Assembly: GCA_023101725.1 (NCBI GenBank)
Contig: JALJCO010010235.1
Span: forward strand, 248,001-312,000
DNA length: 64,000 bases
Origin: Atherinomorus stipes
Lineage: Eukaryota; Chordata; Actinopteri; Atheriniformes; Atherinidae
Direction of reading: 5' to 3'
The translations under genes were made by a program, and so were the position numbers. A model generated the notes under the pieces. It saw nothing but the letters and a program-made list of their open reading frames with translations, was not told the origin of the DNA and searched no databases. Positions 59,516-64,000 of this stretch are shown here, one piece after another (within the stretch, counting starts at the first letter, position 1; every line of letters starts with the position of its first letter).

Positions 59516-60289
59516 GTCTAAACTTGTATTATTTTCTGCTTGCTGCCTATAATTGTGTCAATGCTCAACATGAGCACATGTAACACTTGCTATCAAAGGA
59601 TGAGATCTGAAAAACAATCCCAAGTGATTGTGCCTGTTTGTGCTGAAACTCTGATCACATACAAACATTGTAAACGGGATGAAGAGATGACCCGGATAAA
59701 GTGGTCTTAGGTCAGTTTGTTGAAAGGAAACTAGGATTTTTGAAAGTTCACATCCCACTTTACTAAACTTTTAGCTCCACTTTGTCATTAAAACGGACTT
59801 AGATTTGTGGTAGATAAATTCTCTAAGCTCCTGTCAGTAATAAAAGATATAAGTCAGCTCTTCACATCATCACAGCTGTTTCTCAAACACATTCACAAAG
59901 CAGAGGACTTGACTGTATCGATGCTTACAGATGGACAGGGTGGACATTTGGGTCCATGGAGAAGTTTTCCTTTAACATTTTATAAAAACACTGTAACCTT
60001 GAGTAATGTACATCAATACCCATTATTACTATTGCTACTAATAATCGCTCTAAATACTACAGTCTGCTACTAATGTTTTATTATTGTGGACATCAGGGCT
60101 AGCTCAAATGTAGCCAGTTTGGATAGCTACAGCAGATCTTTAGAGCTTTACATGGTGATAAACAATATAATCATTTTACATAGACTCATTATTACTATTA
60201 ATACTTCCATTATTAGTGTTATCTATTGTCATCATTATCAATTTTAGTTGTATTAGTGGTGTGATCAATAGTATTGTTATTGCTGTGAG

Positions 60290-60655
60290 CAGAATAAATC
60301 CCCAGTATTTCTGTTATACCCACCAAACACAAGCTGTTATTTCAACATTGTTTTTTGGGCTAAATCTGGTCGGTCCGTCATTGCCATATTTAGGCCGAAA
60401 AATAGACATTGAAAATGGGACTGATTTTGGACCGTCTGATTTGGTCCAAATTTAGCCTAAAAATAGACGTTGAAAAGACGTTTTTCGACGACTTTTCAAT
60501 GTCTAATTTTAGGCTTATTGAATTGAATTGAATTGAAAGATGGCTTTTCACCTTTCACTTTTCAACCAAATCGAAACGTTATTTCAGTGTTTTCAACGGA
60601 GGAGATGACGTCTTTTCACTGTCTTTTCAACCAGATTTTGCTGGGTGGGTTAACA
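60290..60655. repeat. Repeat with GACGTTGAAAAGACG words
   Basis: Many internal short inverted words (AGACATTGAAAATGGGAC, TAGACGTTGAAAAGACG, CAACCAGATTTTGCTGGGTG), a TTGAA run near 60520 and edges ACCCACCAAAC and GCTGGGTGGGT. This resembles a fish MITE family; the class is uncertain. Confidence 0.5.
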
Positions 60656-61619
60656 CCTTTCTAGTGTTACATGATTTGCTTTTTGTTCTGCTCCACCTTC
60701 TTCTTTTGGGTTTTTCTGGTTTTTGTATTGGGTGTCACTGAATAAAGTTTTTAAAAGAAATGTACATTTAAATATTTGGATTCCCCCTTCTCTGCTTCAT
60801 AATGGTTTGGTCCACTGTCTTCCATCCTTGAAAGCCCCGACCTCTCGGAATGACCTACGCACACAGCTTTGAGTGGCATCTACGTTTGTGAAGCGCAGCT
60901 GAACTTAAATTAGCAGCTTCTTTATAAACCCAAATTTATGGTATCAGACTTTCAAATAGTTAATTTTCTTATAATACTTGACAGATCAAGTCATTGTACA
61001 GGATATCTGCTGTAATTAGAACGAAATGCTTTCAATTCTAAGTAGCCAAAGCAAATGTTTTTATGTGAAAATGTAAAGTGTTTTCTTAATAATCTCTAGA
61101 AAGATTCACACTATGCTGTTGCACATGCAGTTCAGTGGAGCTGTAGGATTATTCAAAGGTTATTTGTTGTGTCACATCCCTCCACCTTGTGGCACTGTGA
61201 GTGTCTGGTCACAACAGTGACACAGAGTGGAGCCACGCTGTCGTCCCGCAGGGGGAATCAGATCAAACTCCTCCATGGGCACAATGACACTGTTGGACAT
61301 CCTGCCACACTCATACAAACATCAATAACATGACACTGACATGGACAGCCCCAGCATGACTTTGGATTTAAATAGCTTTTCTTATTCTCTATCAGCAGGG
61401 AAAAGCAATTAGATTTGCATTTACATGATGATGATTACATTTAAAGTTAAGGTGTAAGACTCCACAAGGGCAATTATTTTATTTTCATTTAAATTTGAGT
61501 ATATTAAGCATCCCAGGAGGCTTTTTTTTTGGGCATTTGGAATCCTTTCTCCCTCAGCATGATTTGTATTATCCTCACATACTCATATTTTTAAAGCTAT
61601 GATGGTTGTTTGCACATTT

Positions 61620-62110
61620 CTGTTGGACAGACCAAAGTCCTAAGCTTTCCTGTGATATATAAGTAAAGCAGAGTCTGAAAAAGCATCTCACAAGATGAAC
61701 TCGGGGGTCCAGACGTGTAATGCCCACTGGTTTTCAAAACTTGTGCAGCACTGCAGACTTTAACAGATAAAAGTAAAAGCAGCCAGTAAAAGCCGGTCTG
61801 ATGTTGACTCTTGTCTGATCTCTTGCTCTTTCTTTTCTTCGATTCCTCTGATGTCATCTTGGGTTTTCTTTGCTGAGTCCAAAGCTGTCAGTGCGTTGAT
61901 ATCCAGTTGATGGCGTGCAATGTTGTACTGTCAAGCAAAAGGCAGCTGTCATGTGATGCACCAGGCTGGAATACAACGTTGTGAAGGGTGGTTTATCAGC
62001 CCCAGGACACTTGTGATGCGCATGATGAACAGTAGGGTGCCATCAAAACCAGTCAGAAGGGTTTGAGGTTAGAAACTTGTGCAGTGTTGCTTTAATAACT
62101 TTTACTGCCA
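61620..62110. repeat. Dispersed repeat related to 113-600
   Basis: Shares GTTGACTCTTGT...CTCTTTCT, AGCCCCAGGAC and GTGCCATCAAAACCAGTCAG in the same order as 200-540. No open frame of interest. Confidence 0.55.
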
Positions 62111-62254
62111 GTATGTGGCAGAATTAACTTGCGTCACAGGAAAATTAAAGAGGTCATTAGTAATACCAGAAATGCTCATGACAGCAGTTGAGAACTTCAC
62201 TGGCTAGCTGGAACTTCTCATTTTAGAAAAGTTTGAACATTCCCACCTCCTGAG

Positions 62255-62400
62255 AGCGCAGAAGTCCTCATTGCCGGCCCACGTTCAAGTCCTGATCCAT
62301 TCTGTACTTTTCTGGATGTCATGCCCCTGTCTGCCTACGTTCAATCTCTTTCTCTCAAAGGCCATGAGTGTCCAACAAAATCTTTAAGAAAAAAATCCAT
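62255..62400 (+). mobile_element. Possible degenerate SINE
   Basis: CCCACGTTCAAGTCCTGATC could be a decayed B box, followed by TGGATGTCATGCCCCTGTCT and an A-rich end, echoing the body of the SINE at 23322-23500. Weak by-eye similarity only. Confidence 0.35.
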
Positions 62401-63270
62401 AAATAGAAAAAATGAGTAATCATAGAATCTCAAAAATGCTCAGGAAAACCTGTTGGTGGGAATCTTGCACCAAGTGATTTTTCTGTGAAGTTACCTTCTT
62501 TTTCTGCCTTACATATTTTCAATATACTATATGTAATCATATTGATATACATTCTATAATTTGGAGTTGTATTTAGTCACATTTTGGCTTTCTTGCTACA
62601 TTCTGTGAATACCTGCTCTAAAAATCACTGTTTTTAGTTGAAAACTTTACAAAATCAACTTGTCAGATTTAAATTCAAATTCCCGTCCATACCCTCCACA
62701 AGCTGCCCCACACAGGAGACTGTGGATGAAGCTTGGTTCTGCAGGTCCACATGTTGTTTGGTCAGAGTTCTGGTGAACTCCCACATCCCTAACAACCTGC
62801 TTTTCCTCCTCATCTGTTTTTAGAAATGTACTCTTCAGGGTTGAGTCCCACTTCTCTACCCAATCTTCCCAATAACCTTAGAAATTCACCTTTGGTGGAG
62901 AAATCAAAGTAAGGAAAGAGATGTCTTTACCTGCAATTTCTCCCTCCTGGCTGTTTCATTCACATAGCGAAGCATTAAACAGCAGGACTGTGTAAGCTAA
63001 AAATGAAGAGAAGGTAAACAGACTGCTTTATAAGCAGCTCCCAGATATTAAATTTGTGTTTTAGAGACGCACTTATCCATTTCGGGGATTCTGATCTGAT
63101 CCGAATATCTAAAATTTGGATACCGTCTGATTCTGATATTTTCTGATAACAAATCAGTTTACATGGACATTATTGTGATTATGGTCATTATTGCTGTTGT
63201 TATGGTGTAAGGTTTCATTAGGCTGTACTAAACCACACATCACTTCTTAATAACAGAGCAGTTGATTAAC

Positions 63271-63532
63271 ATGGATGCAGAGTCTGGTGTAGAGGAACTG
63301 GACTGGCCTGCACAGAGTTCTGACCTCAACCCGATAGAACACCTTTGGGATGAATTAGAGCAGAGACTGAGAGCCAGGCCTTCTCGTCCAACATCAGTGT
63401 GACCTCACAAATGCGCTTCTGGAAGAATGGTCAAAAATTCCCATAAACACACTACTAAACGTTGTGGACAGCCTTCCCAGAAGCGTTGAAGCTGTTCTAG
63501 CTGCAAACGTCATACTGAACCCTATGGATTAG
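63271..63532 (+). pseudogene. Tc1 transposase C-terminal fragment
   Basis: The plus strand reads VEELDWPAQSSDLNPIEHLW, then DELEQRLRARPSRPTS, where a small deletion makes a TGA at 63400-63402. Shifting frame recovers LTNALLEEWSKIP and SLPRSVEAVLAANV up to a TAG at 63530-63532. DLNPIEHLW carries the catalytic Glu of the DDE triad. The N-terminal two thirds are missing. It belongs to a different Tc1 subfamily from the element at 4367. Confidence 0.85.
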
Positions 63533-63600
63533 GAATGGGATGTCACTTAAGCTCATATGTGAGTCAAGGCAGGTGAGCGAATACTTTTGACTGTACAGTG
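63533..63600. repeat. Right terminal repeat of the Tc1 fragment
   Basis: After the pseudogene the sequence ends ACTTTTGACTGTACAGTG, followed by TA (63601-63602), as expected for a Tc1 terminus. No matching left end is in the window. Confidence 0.6.
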
Positions 63601-64000
63601 TATCTATGTTACCAACCATTGGCATCACAGTGTTACGCCAGTCTCTACTGATCGGGCAGGAAATTGCACTGTGTATCTGGCACCATGACGGAGAACTATG
63701 AAGGCTTGAGGGGTCTCCATGGTTACGTTGTTGGATTACACAGGTGGAGAAGCATACTGTAGGCTTTAAGCAACCCTTACCAATCTTGCATTTCAAAAAG
63801 CACAGCAAGATTATTTGAATATAAACAGTCCCGCCTCATTCCTAAGACAAACCCCCCATTCCCTCTGCCTCCCAATGCAGAAGCAAAGGTCTGACAGGAA
63901 GGTCCCTCTGCCAATCCTAGGGGTGCACCCCACTTCAAGGATTGGTTGGAGTTTTCATTGAATATTTAGCGATTGGAATAATATTTTATTTTGATTAGTG

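Larger units (their letters stand above)
49052..64000. other. slc2a9-like intron, continues beyond the window
   Basis: Begins GTATTA at the last seen exon. No next exon was recognised in 14.9 kb. Repeats are listed separately. Nothing nameable was seen in 50480-51400, 51450-52720, 53470-55900, 58470-59240, 59520-60280, 60660-61610 and 62400-63240. Confidence 0.75.

Noticed and set aside
62690..62830. Possible next transporter exon ending near CTGTTTTTAG
   Set aside because: The translation has none of the expected loop or helix-7 motifs and no proper acceptor/donor pair.

Overview
The window looks like a teleost (probably percomorph-type) nuclear genome. It has small GT-AG exons separated by introns of 1.7 to 21.6 kb, many Tc1/mariner, hAT-like and TTAA-flanked miniature elements, a tRNA-derived SINE, decayed LINE reverse transcriptase and simple repeats. 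I saw no prokaryotic operons, CRISPR arrays, rRNA or tRNA genes. The species cannot be named from the sequence alone.

Only one host gene is recognisable. Five consecutive plus-strand coding exons (2560-2658, 16230-16390, 25414-25538, 27195-27340, 48919-49051) join in frame with compatible phases (0/0, 0/2, 2/1, 1/0, 0/1). They encode about 221 residues, which form transmembrane segments 1 to 6 of a class II facilitative hexose/urate transporter most like GLUT9 (slc2a9 or a fish slc2a9-like paralogue). The start-codon exon lies upstream and the exons for the second half lie downstream, both apparently outside the window.

Layout: 1-2556 is upstream intron or 5' region with a microsatellite and a dispersed repeat. 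Intron 2659-16229 carries an almost complete but inactivated Tc1 transposon (4367-5971), a LINE remnant (12615-14110) that itself holds a tiny retroposon insertion with clean target duplications, a 288-bp TA-flanked MITE and a GAAA microsatellite. Intron 16391-25413 holds long palindromes, a TTAA-flanked element and a SINE. Intron 25539-27194 is mostly one hAT-type MITE with a perfect 8-bp target duplication and a second palindromic element nested inside it. Intron 27341-48918 is a repeat graveyard with three deleted Tc1 derivatives, several palindromes and a nested TTAA element. The tail from 49052 to 64000 has a MITE nested inside a larger palindrome, two more deleted Tc1 copies, a short retroposon with 16-bp target duplications, a Harbinger-like 1.5-kb element and a Tc1 transposase fragment.

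No undescribed multi-gene system was seen. The most informative signals are the transposon nesting events, several of which include internal proof of insertion (target duplications or a preserved empty site), and a tandem NAGNAG splice acceptor at the first exon.
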